DNA from: Rhizobacter sp. Root1221
GTDB lineage: Bacteria; Pseudomonadota; Gammaproteobacteria; Burkholderiales; Burkholderiaceae_C
Reading direction: 5' to 3'
Assembly: GCF_001425785.1 (NCBI RefSeq)
Contig: NZ_LMDI01000021.1
Span: forward strand, 24,606-88,605
Length of the DNA: 64,000 nt
The position numbers and the translations under genes are program-made. The notes below the pieces were generated by a model. That model worked only from the letters and a program-made list of their open reading frames with translations. It was not told the origin of the DNA and did no database searches. Positions 36,987-48,400 of the stretch are shown here, piece after piece; the stretch's first letter is position 1; each line of letters starts with the position of its first letter.

Positions 36987-37538
36987 TCAGGCCCCCGCGG
37001 CCGTGTCTTCCGCCGGGGTGCGCCCGAGCAGCTTCTTGATCTTGGCGCCGAGCTTGAGCACCTTGGTCAGCGTCTGGGTGTCGAGCCGCAGCATCTCGTC
37101 GCTCCAGAGGGTGAGGGTGTCGAGCAGCTCCAGGGTTTCCTGCATGCGGCGCTTGGCCTCGGCCGGGTCCTTCGCGATGGCGGGGTCGGCGAGCAACTCG
37201 CGCAGCACTTCCATCGTGGGGGCGATCTCGCGGCGCTGGCGTTCCTTCACGATGGTGCGGAACAGCTCCCACACCTGCCTGGAGGTTTCGAAGTGGTCGC
37301 GGCGGTCGCCGGCGACGTGCACGAGCTTCACCAGGCTCCAGCTCTGCAGCTCGCGGATGCTGTTGCTGACGTTGGAGCGGGCCACCTTCAGCGTGTCGGC
37401 GATTTCCTCGGCGTGCATGGGCCGGCCGGTGATGTAGAGCAGCGCATGGATCTGGGAGACGGTGCGGTTGACACCCCAGCGGGTGCCCATTTCGCCCCAG
37501 TGCAGCACGAACCGGGAAAGGGTGGGAGAGAGGTCCAT
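36987..37538 (-). CDS. GbsR/MarR-type transcriptional regulator
   Basis: 183 residues. Winged helix with MHAEEIADTLKVARSNVSNS (about 41-60) and the wing HVAGDRRDHFET. The N-terminus LSRFVLHWGEMGTRWGVNRT is the GbsR-family start. The helical C-terminus dimerises. Two copies of one palindrome, at its own promoter and before the DUF393 operon, point to autoregulation and control of that operon. No glycine betaine genes are near, so the betaine role of GbsR is not implied. Confidence 0.9.
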   Translation of the reverse strand: MDLSPTLSRFVLHWGEMGTRWGVNRTVSQIHALLYITGRPMHAEEIADTLKVARSNVSNSIRELQSWSLVKLVHVAGDRRDHFETSRQVWELFRTIVKERQRREIAPTMEVLRELLADPAIAKDPAEAKRRMQETLELLDTLTLWSDEMLRLDTQTLTKVLKLGAKIKKLLGRTPAEDTAAGA

Positions 37539-37561
37539 GGCGCGATCCTCCCCCCGTCATT

Positions 37562-37583
37562 CATTTCTGTCAAGACAGAAATG
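37562..37583. promoter_or_regulatory. operator copy 1 of the GbsR-type regulator (perfect palindrome)
   Basis: CATTTCTGTC (37562-37571) and GACAGAAATG (37574-37583) are exact inverse repeats separated by AA. The site is 24 bases upstream of the regulator start codon, fitting autorepression. Confidence 0.88.
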
Positions 37584-37695
37584 TGTGTCGATTGCCGGAT
37601 GACTGTCACGGACCTGGGCGAAAATGCGCGGCCTTTTCTTCCCTGCAGTTCCTCAACGTGGCGGCCGCCGGCTGCCTTCAAGGTTTGGTTCACGC

Positions 37696-38415
37696 ATGCG
37701 CATCGCTGCACTCGACGACGATCCGTCGCAACTGGATCTGGTGCAACGCACCGTCCGGGCCATTGGCCACGACTGCACCCCCTTTGAGCATGGCGAGGCG
37801 CTGCTGCGCGCCTTGCGGCGCGACACGTTCGACCTGCTGATCGTCGACTGGCAACTGCCCGACCTGCCCGGCATCGAGGTCGTGCGCTGGGCGCGGCAGC
37901 ACCTCGCGCACCGCCTGCCCATCGTGTTCGTGACGAACCGTGGCGACGAACGCGACATCGTCGAGGGCCTGGTGAGCGGCGCGGACGACTACATGGTCAA
38001 GCCGATCCGCGTGCACGAGTTGATGGCCCGCGTGAACGCGCTGCTGCGCCGCAGCTACCCCAGCCACGACAACGCCGTCACGCAGCACGGCGGCTTCTGC
38101 TTCGACACGGCGGCACGCACCGTCACGTACGACGGCGAACCGATCGAGCTGAAGCAGAAGGAGTACGACCTGGCCCGCTGCCTGTTCAACCACCTCGGGC
38201 GCTTGCTGTCGCGGGCCCACCTGCTCGAGGCGGTGTGGGGTGTCGGTGTCGACCTGCCGTCCCGCAGCCTCGACACCCACGTGTCGTCGCTGCGCGTGAA
38301 GCTCAACCTGCGCCCGGCGAGGGGCTTTCGCCTGACCGCGGTGTACGGCCAGGGGTACCGGCTCGAAGCCGTGACCGATCTGGAAACCACGCCGTTGCCG
38401 GAGGCCGCGTCGTGA
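37696..38415 (+). CDS. OmpR-type response regulator
   Basis: 239 residues. Receiver domain with acidic pocket in AALDDDP, phospho-acceptor Asp51 in LLIVDWQLPD, conserved Thr80 and Lys102 in YMVKP. Winged-helix output domain (about 130-228) with LKQKEYDLARCLFNHLGRLL and SLDTHVSSLRVKL. Its stop overlaps the GTG start of the next gene, and the partner kinase is two genes on. Targets are unknown, but repeats near 42380-42414 before the giant surface gene are candidates. Confidence 0.93.
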   Translation: MRIAALDDDPSQLDLVQRTVRAIGHDCTPFEHGEALLRALRRDTFDLLIVDWQLPDLPGIEVVRWARQHLAHRLPIVFVTNRGDERDIVEGLVSGADDYMVKPIRVHELMARVNALLRRSYPSHDNAVTQHGGFCFDTAARTVTYDGEPIELKQKEYDLARCLFNHLGRLLSRAHLLEAVWGVGVDLPSRSLDTHVSSLRVKLNLRPARGFRLTAVYGQGYRLEAVTDLETTPLPEAAS

Positions 38416-40046
38416 GCCGCACGCCCTGGTTGCTGGCCCTCGCCTTCTCCGCGCCGGCCTGGGCTGCGGCCGAAGACACCGTGCCATACCGCGTGCAACG
38501 CGGCGACACACTTTACGGCGTGGCCGAGCGGCTGCTCGAACGGCCGGCCGACTGGGCCGAACTCGCGCGGCTCAACCGCGTGCGGGACCCGAACCGCCTC
38601 TCGCCGGGCCGCGAGTTGCGCCTGCCCGTGGCCCGCCTGCGCGGGGTCGAACAACCCGCGGTGGTGGTTTACGTGCGGGGCACCGTCACGGTCGTGATGG
38701 CGCCCGGCACGGGGCCGAAAGCGCTGGCCGCCGGCGACGTTCTCGGCGAACGTGCCACCGTCACCGTGGGCACGGCCAGCTTCGCCACCTTGCGCCTGCA
38801 TGACGGATCGGTGCTGCACGTGCAGGCCGGCACGGTGGTGTCGCTGCAACGGCTCCGCGCGAAACCGGGCGGTGAACGCCGCGAGACGGTGATGCAGCTC
38901 GACAAGGGCCGCGTCGATTCCACCGTCACGCCGCAGCCGACGGGTTCGCGTTTCGATGTACGCACGCCGCTGGCCGTCACCGGCGTGCGTGGTACCCGCT
39001 TCGGTGTGACGGTGGGCGACGGTGGGCGCCGGGTGTTGTCGGACGTGGTCGAAGGCCGCGTGGCGGTGTCGGTGGAAGGCCTCGCCGAGACGGCTGTCCC
39101 TGCGGGCGAGGGCGCGGTGATGTCGGCGGCGTCGCGCACGCCCGTCGTGCGGCCGCTGTTGCCGGCCCCGGGCATCACCACCCCGCTCGTCGAACGCCTG
39201 CCGTTTGCCGTGCCGGTGGCGGCGGTGGACGGCGCCGTGGCCTACCGCGTCCAGCTGGCCGAGGACGACGCGTTCACCCGCGTGCGGGTCAGTGCGGAAA
39301 CGCCGCTGCCCATCGAGACTGCCGACCTCCCGGACGGCACTTACATGCTCAGCGTGCGGGCCGTGGACCGTGATGGCCTGCTCGGCGCGGAGACCGTGGC
39401 CCCGCTGCGGGTCAAGACAACGCCGGTGCCCCCCCTCGCGCAGTTCCCCGCGGCCCACCAGGTGGCCGGCCCCGGCCCGCTCGACCTGCGCTGCACCGAC
39501 GTGCCGGGTGCGGCGTTCTACCGCATGGAAGTGCTGCGTCTGGACGGGGTGGTCGTTCGCCAGGATTCACCGGCCGATCGCTGCGTGTTCCGCATCGACG
39601 TCACCGAACCGGGCGACTACCGCTGGCGCGTGGCCACCGTGATCCGCGCCGGCGACGGCAGCGACGACCGCGGCCCGTTCAGCGACCCGAGCGTGTTCAC
39701 GATCGTGCCGGCGCCGGTGGCGCCCGAACCGGTCGTCGACGGCGCCGACGGCACGGCGATCCACTGGCAGGGCGCTGCGGGGGAGCGGTATGAGCTGCAG
39801 GTGGCCGAGGACCTCGCGTTCACGCGGATCGTGGTGCAGTCGGAGCTGACCGAACCATCCGCCCGGCTCGATCTGCCGTCGGGTTGCGAGCCGCACTACC
39901 TGCGGCTCAAGACATTGCGTGCCGATGGCTTGCGCTCGGCGTTCTCCGCGCCGCGGCGGGTGGGATCGGCGGGCGGGTTGTGCACGTCGGATGGCGCGCC
40001 GGTGGCCGCGGGTGCCGGCGGGCGGGTCGACACGCCGGTGCCCTGA
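38412..40046 (+). CDS. LysM and FecR-domain envelope protein
   Basis: 544 residues from GTG 38412 (GTGA overlap with the regulator stop). Signal peptide ending APAWA is followed by a LysM peptidoglycan-binding module (about 25-75; YRVQRGDTLYGVAERLL). A FecR-type domain (about 85-220; GTVVSLQRLR, TPLAVTGVRGTRFGV) and fibronectin-like strands with FxVPVAAVDGAVAYRVQLAED follow. The protein is likely periplasmic and attached to cell wall. Sandwiched between regulator and kinase genes, it may be the sensor or envelope input of that pair; this is inference. Confidence 0.88.
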   Translation: MSRTPWLLALAFSAPAWAAAEDTVPYRVQRGDTLYGVAERLLERPADWAELARLNRVRDPNRLSPGRELRLPVARLRGVEQPAVVVYVRGTVTVVMAPGTGPKALAAGDVLGERATVTVGTASFATLRLHDGSVLHVQAGTVVSLQRLRAKPGGERRETVMQLDKGRVDSTVTPQPTGSRFDVRTPLAVTGVRGTRFGVTVGDGGRRVLSDVVEGRVAVSVEGLAETAVPAGEGAVMSAASRTPVVRPLLPAPGITTPLVERLPFAVPVAAVDGAVAYRVQLAEDDAFTRVRVSAETPLPIETADLPDGTYMLSVRAVDRDGLLGAETVAPLRVKTTPVPPLAQFPAAHQVAGPGPLDLRCTDVPGAAFYRMEVLRLDGVVVRQDSPADRCVFRIDVTEPGDYRWRVATVIRAGDGSDDRGPFSDPSVFTIVPAPVAPEPVVDGADGTAIHWQGAAGERYELQVAEDLAFTRIVVQSELTEPSARLDLPSGCEPHYLRLKTLRADGLRSAFSAPRRVGSAGGLCTSDGAPVAAGAGGRVDTPVP

Positions 40047-42340
40047 TGCGGGCTGCGCCGTGGCTCGCACGGTGGGGCCTCTTCTGGCTCGTGGCGGTGG
40101 GCGTGGCCTTGGCGTGGGGATACGCGAACGGCCCGAGCCGGATCGAGGCGGCCTTCATGGACCACCTGAGCGCGATGGACGGCCGGCCAGCGCCGGCGGA
40201 CATCGTGATCGTCGCGATCGATGACCGCAGCATCGCCGAACTGGGCCGCTGGCCATGGCGGCGGCGCGTGCACGCCGACCTGATCGACCGGCTCCACGCG
40301 GCCGGGCCTCGCGCGATCGGCCTGGACCTGATCCTGACAGAACCCGACGCCGCCCACCCCGACGACGACACCCGGCTGGCCGCCGCCATCGCGCGCGCCG
40401 GCCACGTCGTGCTGCCGTTGCACATGGAACGCCTCGGCGCGGCCGGCCCCCGCGCCGCGTTGCCCGTGCCCGCGCTGGCCGGCGCGGCGGCCGCACTCGG
40501 CCACATCCATGTCGAGCTGGGGCGTGATGGCGTCGCGCGCAGCGTGTTCCTGCGCGAGGGGACCGCCGGGCAGGCATGGGACCACTGGGCACTCGCGCTG
40601 CTGAAGGCCGGCGGCGAAGCCCCGCCGGTCGAACGCTGGCCCGGTGTGCGCCGGCCGCCGGGCGATGTGCAGGCCGGCGCGTGGTGGCGTGACTACTGGA
40701 TGCAGGTCCCGTTCGCCGGGCCGCCCGGGCACGTGCAGCGTGTGTCGTACGTGGACGTGCTCGACGGCCGCGTGCCGGTGGACGTGCTGCGCGGCCGCTA
40801 CGTGCTCGTGGGCGCCACCGCGGCGGGCCTGGGTGACGTCTACCTGACCCCGATGGCGAGCGAGGACCAGCTGATGCCCGGGGTCGAGGTCACCGCCAAC
40901 GTGCTCGACGCGCTGCACCGCGGCCTCGACATGCGCCGCGCGACGCCGTGGCAGAACGCATTGTTCACCGCGTTGCCGGTGGTGCTTGCCATGATGGGGC
41001 TGTATCACCTGCGGCCACGCTGGGCCTTCGGCACGGCGATCTCACTGATGGCGGCGGTCTACGCGGGGGCGTGGGCGGCATTGCGGTTTGCCGGCGTGCA
41101 GTTCGCGCCGCTGGCTGCGCTCGGTTGCCTCACGCTCGTGTACCCGCTTTGGAGCTGGTTGCGCATCGAAGCGGCGGTGGCCTACCTGGCCGAAGAAGTG
41201 CGGCAGCTGCAGGCCCACGACAAGCTGCTGGCCGCCCTGCCGGTGCGCCTGCCGCGCGGCGGCGACGAACTCGACCGGCGCATGCGGGCGATGGCGAGCG
41301 CCGTGGAACAACTGCGGGGCCTGCAGCAGTTCGTGCATGAAAGCCTCGATCACCTGGCCGATCCGGTGCTCGTGTCCGACCGCGGGGGCCTCGTGCTTCT
41401 CGCGAACGCGGCGGCGGTGCGTTACTTCGGCATGCCGGCGGACGCACTCGTGGATGCGCCGGTCGACCTGCTGCTCGAGGGCCGGATCTTCCCGCTCGAC
41501 GGCCGGCCCCTGCCGCCGGTGGGGGGTGATCGCGATGCGGAATGGCCCGCACGCGACCGCGACCAGCGTGACCTGCTGGTCAAGTGGACCCCGCGCCGCG
41601 ACCCGAACGGCGCAGTGTCCGGCTGGATCGTCACGCTCGTGGACATCTCCACCGTGCAGCAGGCGCAGCGCCTGCGCGAGGAGGCGCTGCGGTTCATCTC
41701 CCACGACATGCGGGCGCCGCAGTCGTCGATCCTGACGCTGCTCGAACTGCACCGGCTGGACCGGCGGCCCGCCGAACCCGCGCTGTTCGAACGCATCGCC
41801 GGCCACGCCCACCGAACGCTGGCGCTGGCCGACGACTTCGTGCACCTGGCCCGCGCGCAGTCCGATCACTACGTCTTCAGCCTGGTGGATCTGGCCGATG
41901 TGGTGGCTGATGCGGCCGACCGGCTGTGGGACCAGGCACGTGCCCGGGGCGTCGACCTGGTCACCGACCTCGGCGAGGCGCCGTGCGAGCTGCATGCCGA
42001 CCGTGACGCGCTCACCCGTGCCGTCGCGAACCTCGTCGACAACGCGCTGAAGTACGGGCGTGACGGCGGGCGTGTCACGTGTTCGCTCGTGGTGGCCGGC
42101 GGGCACGCCACCATCGCGGTGCGCGACGAGGGCGCCGGCATCCCGCCCGCGCACCAGGCCGTGCTGTTCGAGCCCTTCCACCGCCGCGGCGAGACGACCG
42201 GGCGTGCCGGGGGCGCGGGCCTGGGCCTCGCGTTCGTGCGGGCCGTGGTGGTTCGCCACCAAGGCACCGTCGAGGTGGTCAGCGAACCCGGCCAGGGTGC
42301 GGAGTTCCGCATGTGCCTGCCCTTGTCTCCCACCTTCTGA
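40046..42340 (+). CDS. CHASE2-domain sensor histidine kinase
   Basis: 764 residues. N-terminal membrane segment, periplasmic CHASE2 domain (about 30-300; DIVIVAIDDRSIAELGRWPW, GLDLILTEPD), then three membrane segments (about 300-375). A PAS-like domain (430-540) precedes the kinase core. The phospho-acceptor is His553 in FISHDMRAPQSSIL. ATP-binding boxes: NLVDNALKYG, VRDEGAGIPP and GGAGLGLAFVR. The start overlaps the FecR gene stop by one base (TGATG). It should phosphorylate the response regulator at 37696. Confidence 0.93.
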   Translation: MRAAPWLARWGLFWLVAVGVALAWGYANGPSRIEAAFMDHLSAMDGRPAPADIVIVAIDDRSIAELGRWPWRRRVHADLIDRLHAAGPRAIGLDLILTEPDAAHPDDDTRLAAAIARAGHVVLPLHMERLGAAGPRAALPVPALAGAAAALGHIHVELGRDGVARSVFLREGTAGQAWDHWALALLKAGGEAPPVERWPGVRRPPGDVQAGAWWRDYWMQVPFAGPPGHVQRVSYVDVLDGRVPVDVLRGRYVLVGATAAGLGDVYLTPMASEDQLMPGVEVTANVLDALHRGLDMRRATPWQNALFTALPVVLAMMGLYHLRPRWAFGTAISLMAAVYAGAWAALRFAGVQFAPLAALGCLTLVYPLWSWLRIEAAVAYLAEEVRQLQAHDKLLAALPVRLPRGGDELDRRMRAMASAVEQLRGLQQFVHESLDHLADPVLVSDRGGLVLLANAAAVRYFGMPADALVDAPVDLLLEGRIFPLDGRPLPPVGGDRDAEWPARDRDQRDLLVKWTPRRDPNGAVSGWIVTLVDISTVQQAQRLREEALRFISHDMRAPQSSILTLLELHRLDRRPAEPALFERIAGHAHRTLALADDFVHLARAQSDHYVFSLVDLADVVADAADRLWDQARARGVDLVTDLGEAPCELHADRDALTRAVANLVDNALKYGRDGGRVTCSLVVAGGHATIAVRDEGAGIPPAHQAVLFEPFHRRGETTGRAGGAGLGLAFVRAVVVRHQGTVEVVSEPGQGAEFRMCLPLSPTF

Positions 42341-42379
42341 CCCGTCGCGCGCCTGCGGCGTGACGTCCTCACGCCGCAC

Positions 42380-42414
42380 TGTCAACGATTGTCAACTCGC
42401 TGGTCCTTGTTGAC
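42380..42414 (+). promoter_or_regulatory. TGTCAAC repeats before the giant surface-protein gene
   Basis: TGTCAAC occurs at 42380-42386 and 42390-42396, spaced 10 bases, and its inverse GTTGAC at 42409-42414. Direct repeats one helical turn apart are the usual binding pattern of OmpR/PhoB-type regulators. They sit 39-73 bases before ATG 42453. A -10-like TAGAGT is at 42424-42429. Binding by the neighbouring response regulator is inference. Confidence 0.4.
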
Positions 42415-42452
42415 GCCGCTCCCTAGAGTTCGCGGCTTCGAAGGGACGGCAT

Positions 42453-45400
42453 ATGACACACGTGGTCGGGTGGAACCTCGCGCAGCGGATCGGTCGCGCG
42501 GGTTGGAACGCAGTTCGGGGGCATGGCGCGAGACTGGCACTGGTGCCTTTGCTCGGCCTCTCGCTGCTCGGCGCGGCGCAGGCGCAGCTCATCATCTCGG
42601 ACCTGCCGGACACCCCGGACCCGGTGGCGGCCGGCGGCACCGTGACGTACGCGGTGCGGGTGGCGGAGACCAACGGGTCGCCGGTCTCCGGCGGTGCGTT
42701 TTCGTTCAGCGTGCCGGCCTCGGGCGTGTATGCCGGCACCGGCACCTTGCCGGCGGGCGTGTCGTGCACCGGCATGACGGTCGGCCAGGCCGGCCCGGGC
42801 CTGCTGTCGTGCACCGGCATCACGCTGGGCGCCAACGGCCAGGCCGACGTGCCGCTGCGCGTGCGTTCCACCGTGCAGGGCACGATGTCGGTCACGGCCA
42901 CGCCCACCCCGGGTGGCCCGGCGCAGACCGAACTGACCACCGTCAACGCGGGTGCCGACCTGGCGCTTGCGATCAACGGCGCCACCAGCGTGGCCGCGGG
43001 CAGCACGCAGACCTACCAGCTCGTTGTCACGAACCAGGGCCCGGACACCTCGCCCGCCTCGACACTGACCTACAGCGTGCCGAGCGGCTTCGTGCCGTCC
43101 TCCACGCCTGCCGGCTGTTCCATTGCCGGTGGCACGATGACCTGTTCGCTCGGATCCATCGCCAACGGTGCGAGCCGTTCGGTGTCGGTCACGGGCACGG
43201 TTTCGGCCGGCGGTGGTTCCGCCGTCACGCACGCGGCCGACGTGGCCGCGGGCGGTGGCGTGGGCGATGGCGTGGCCGCCGACAACACGCGCACGCTCGA
43301 CACCGCGGTGACCCCGGGCAGCGCGATCTCGGTCACGAAGAGCAAGTCGGTGGCCGACCCGGTTGCCACCGGCAGCTTGTTCAACTTCCTGCTCGCCACC
43401 CGCTACAGCGGCGACTACCCGGTCGGCGTGCAGGTGAGCGATCCGCTGCCCGCGAACTTCTGTTTCGCCGGTGGCTCGACCACGTACACCTCGAACGGCT
43501 GGACCTGCACCGCCTCGAGCAGTTGCCCCAGCACCGGCGCCACGCTCACCTGCACGCGCGGCGGCAGTGGCGCGGCCGGCCACAACGTGGCCCTCGGCAG
43601 CATCGCGATTCCCGTGCGCGCCGAGACCACCGGTTCCGGCGTGCTCAACACCGCGACCATCTCGGCGCCCGGTGTCACGAGCCACAACCACGCGGTCGCC
43701 ACCACGGTGATCGACCCCGTCTCCGATTTCGAGGCCCACAAGACCAAGAGCTGGCCGCAGTCGAGCGTGCCGGCCAATACCCCGTTCACGTATTCGATCT
43801 GGGCCCGCAACCTCGGCCCCACGGCGTTCCCGTCCACCGGGGTCGTGACCCTTGTCGACACCGTGCCGGCCGGCCTGCAGGTCGATGGTGTCGCACCCGG
43901 CGCGAACTTCACGTGCGTGTCGAGCGGCGGAGGGGCCTATCCGCAGGCCGGGCCCGTGACGATCACGTGTTCGAGCAGCAACGCGGCCGTCGCGGTGGGC
44001 GCGAACACGGCCACGAGCGTCATCACGGCCCGTGCCACCAGCACCGGCGCGCTGCTGACGAACCAGATGTGCGTGTCCGCGAGTGGCGGCCCGGTCGACG
44101 ACCAGTCCGGCAACAACTGCGCGGGTGTCGGCGTCACGCCGCAACCGCCGGCGGAGCAGGCAGACGTGTCCGTGCTGAAGCGGGTCGTGGGCCTCGGCGA
44201 TGCGGCCGGCAACCGGCAACTGGCCGGCCTGCCTGTCACGTGGGAGATCGAAGTGGTCAACGCGGGTCCGGCCACCGCCACGAACGTGGACGTGACCGAC
44301 GTCTTCAACGACGTGTTCAACGCGAGTGCCGCGGACTACAGCTTGTCGACCACCCCCGGCGCCGGTACGTGGGCCTCGTGCGCGCTGACCCCCGGCGCGG
44401 GGCGGGTGTCGCTCGACACCTGCCGGATCGCATCCGTGCCGGTGTGCACGCCCGGAACCGATTGCCCGAAAGTGTCGGTGACGGTGCGCCACTTCGGCAA
44501 CGGCACCTCTGCGTCCAACGACTTCCAGGTGGACAACGCGGCCTTCGCGCTGACACAGGACCAGGGCGACGCCACGCTCGGCAACAACACCTCGTCCACG
44601 GCGCGGGCGTACTTCCAGGCGCGCACGGACGTGGCCGTCACCAAGTCGGACAACCCCGATCCCGTGCCCGCCGGCCAGTTGCTCACGTACACGATCACCG
44701 CGTCGAACCCGTCGGCCACCAGCGGCAGCGCGGCCTACGACGTCTCGATCACCGATACCTTGCCCGAAGGCGTGGTGTTCCTGTCGGCCACGGCCACGAA
44801 TGGCAGTTGCTCCGTGACACCGGGCGCCGGCGTGGCGACCACGCCCGCCAACAAGACGCTGACCTGCGGCTGGACCTCGATCGCCCGCGGCGCGCAGCAG
44901 ACCGTCACCGTGCGTGTGCGCCCCCTGGCCGTGCTCAGCGTGGCGGGTGGCGGCAGCGGCAGCATCAGCAACACGGTGGCCGTGTCGACCTCGACCCCGG
45001 AGATCGCCGGGGGCGCCGCGAACAACAGCCACACGGAGGCGACCACGGTGTCGTCACCGGTGTACGACCTGCTCGTCAACAAGACCGACGACGCGGACCC
45101 GGTCAACGTCGGCGACGACGTGACCTACACGCTGACCGCCACGAACAACCGGCCGTCCACCGCCGAGGGCGTGCGGCTGACCGACACGCTGCCGAGCGGC
45201 ACCGGCGCACCCACGTTCGTCGAGGTGGTCACGCCGCTGCCGGCGGGTGTCACGTGCGATACGAGCGGGGTCACCGCGGGCAACGCGGGCGGAAGCATCG
45301 TCTGCGCGATCACGCGCCTGGGCGGCACGGGTTCGGGCGCCACCGGCGAGACCACCACGGTCGTGGTGCAGGTCAAGCTCAAGGGCGCCGAGAAGGGGCA

Positions 45401-48400
45401 ATACACGAACTCGGCCGGCATCGCGCTGACCGATCCGGCGCTCAACGCCCTCGACGTGCTGCCGGGCAACAACACCGCCAGCCAGCCCACCACGTTCCGC
45501 TACAAGGCCGACGTGCAGGCCGTGGCCAAGCGCGCGGTGCAGCCGGGCACGGCCACCCCGATCACCACGGTGTCGTCGACCCAGGCGTTCGACTGGCTGG
45601 TGGACGTGCGCAACAACGGCCCGCAGGAGGCCGAGACCACCACGTTCACCGACACGCTGCCGGCAGGCCTCCAGATCGCCGCGGCACCCACGTTCACCGT
45701 CACCGCGGGCACCTTCACGCCGGTGGCGCCTGCCTGCGTGGGCGCCGTGGGCGCCACGGTGGTGAGCTGCACGATCGCCAGCATGCCGCAGGACGGCACG
45801 GCCACCGTGCGCATCCCGGTGCGTTTCGCCGGTACGCCGGCCCAAGGCACCGTGATCACGAACACCGCGTCCATCGTCACCACCGGTTCCGGTGATGTCA
45901 ACGGTGGCGCGAGCTCGACCGGCGGCAACAACTTCAACAGTGGCAGCGTGACGGTGCAGACCCCGTCGGTGGGTGGCCGCGTGTTCCACGACCTGAACGG
46001 CAACGGCGCGTTCGACGCGGGCGAACCCGGCATCGCGACCGCCATCACGCTGACGGGCACCGACAACTTCGGCCAGCCGGTGTCGCTGAGCGGCACGAGC
46101 GATGGCACGACCGGGCTTTTCACCTTCCCGGTGGCCCCCGGCACGTACACGCTGACCGAAACCCAACCCGCCACGTACCTGCCCGGCCTCACGCGCGCCG
46201 GTGCGGTGTCGGGCGCCGGCAGCACGGCGGGCACGGTGCCCACCGTGGGTGCCGGGGTCACCACCGGCCCCAACGGGTCGAACGCGAACGTGGTGGCCGG
46301 CATCGTGCTGGGCACCGCGGGCCAGTCCACCGCGAACCTGTTCGGTGAAGTGCGCGCCGCGTCCATCGCCGGGCGCGTGTACCACGATGCCGACTACAGC
46401 GGCGTGGCCGCCCCGGGTGAAGCGGGCCTCGCGGGTGTGGCGATCGACCTCACCGGCACGGATCTGTTCGGCAACCCCGTGGCGCTGTCGGCCACCACGG
46501 CCGCCGCCACGGGCGACTACACCTTCGCGAACCTGCTGCCCGGCACCTACGCGGTGGCCGAACCCGTGCAACCGGCAGGCTACGCCGATGGCGCGGAACG
46601 TGCGGGCACGGCTGGCGGCAGCACCGCGGTGAACGACCGCGTGGGCGGCATCGCGCTCCGCTCGGGCGCGGCCGCCACCGGCTACGACTTCGGCGAACAA
46701 CGCGCGAAGGTGCCGGTGCACGTGTTCGAGGACGGCAACAACGACGGCGTGCCGCAGTCTGGCGAAGCCGGCATCCCCGGTGTCGTGCTGCACCTGACGG
46801 GCACGGATGCCAGCGGCCAGGCGATCGACATCGTCGCCACGCCGGTGGCTGGCCAGCCGGGCCACTTCGAGTTCCTGGACGTGCCCCCCTCGGGCGCGGG
46901 CGGCTACACGCTGACCGAAACGCAGCCGGCCACCTACGCGCCCGGCAAGGCCAACGCCAACGGCAACCCGGGCACCGTGCTGCCGGGTGGCAACACCATC
47001 ACCGGCGTGACCGTGGGCGTGGTGCCCGCCACCGGCACCTACCTGTTCGGCGAGCTGACCAGCGGCCAGGTGCGCGGCCGCACGTTCTACGACCGCGACG
47101 GCAACGGACAACTCGGCGCCGGTGAACCGGGCCTTGCAGGCACGGCCATCGTGCTGACGGGCACCGACGACAACGGCAACGCCGTCTCGCGCGCCACCGT
47201 GGCGGATGCGAACGGCGAGTACGTGTTCGACAACGTTGCGCCGGGCACGTACGCGCTGGTCGAGACGCGCCCCGCGGGTTACCTGCCGGGCCTCACGACG
47301 GCCGGCACGGTGACCGGCGCGGGCTCGGTGCCCGGCACGGTGCCCGCCTCGGGTGCGGGTGTCACCGTGGGGCCGAACGGCTCCAATGCGAACCGCATCG
47401 ACGGCATCCGCCTCGGTGCGCCGGGCGCGAGCTCGAGCAACAACCACTTCACTTCCGTGCGCGCCGCGAGCCTCGCGGGCTCCGTGTTCGCCGACGTGGC
47501 GCCGGCCAATGGTGCCCGCGATGCGGCGGAACCCGGGATGCCCGGCGTGTCCGTGACGGTGGGCGGCACCGATCTGTTCGGCAATGCCGTCAGCGTGGCG
47601 CTGGTCACTGACAGCGATGGCCGCTTCCTGGCGCAGAACCTGCTGCCGGGCACGTACCGCCTCGACGAGGTGCAGCCGGCCGACGTGACCGACGGCCCCG
47701 AGGTGCTCGGCACCGTGGGCGGCGCTCCGCGCGGCACGGCCAATCCGGCCGGTGCCAACGACCGCTTCGATGCGATCGTGCTGGCGTCGGAAGACGAGGG
47801 CACGGGCTATCACTTCGGCGAACGGGGTGGCCAGCTCGCGGGCCGCGTGTTCGCGGACCGCAACAACAATGGCCGCCAGGACACCGGTGAACCCGGCATC
47901 CCCGGCGTGGCGCTGACCCTGGCAGGCCGCACGAGCGGCGGGGCTCCCGTGTCGGTGACCGTGACCACGGATGCCGATGGCGCCTACCGCTTCGACGGCC
48001 TGCTGCCGTCCGATGCCACCGGCTACACGATCACCGAGACCCAGCCGGCCACCTACGCCGACGGCCTCGACACGGCTGGCCGCGTGGGCGGCACCGTGCT
48101 CGGCACCGCGGGCAACGACACCATCACCGGCATCGTCTACACCGGCGGCAACGGCGACGGCTACACGTTCGGCGAACGTGGCGCCTCGCTCGCGGGCTCG
48201 GTGTACAACGACGCCAACACGAATGGCACACGCGACCCGGGTGACCTCCCGCTGGCCGGCGTGACGGTGACCCTCACCGGCACCGACAACACGGGCACTC
48301 CGGTGACCCGCACGGCCACGACCACGGCGGGTGGCACCTACCGCTTCGACGACCTGCCGCTGCCCGACGGCAACGGCTACACCCTCACGCAGACGCAGCC

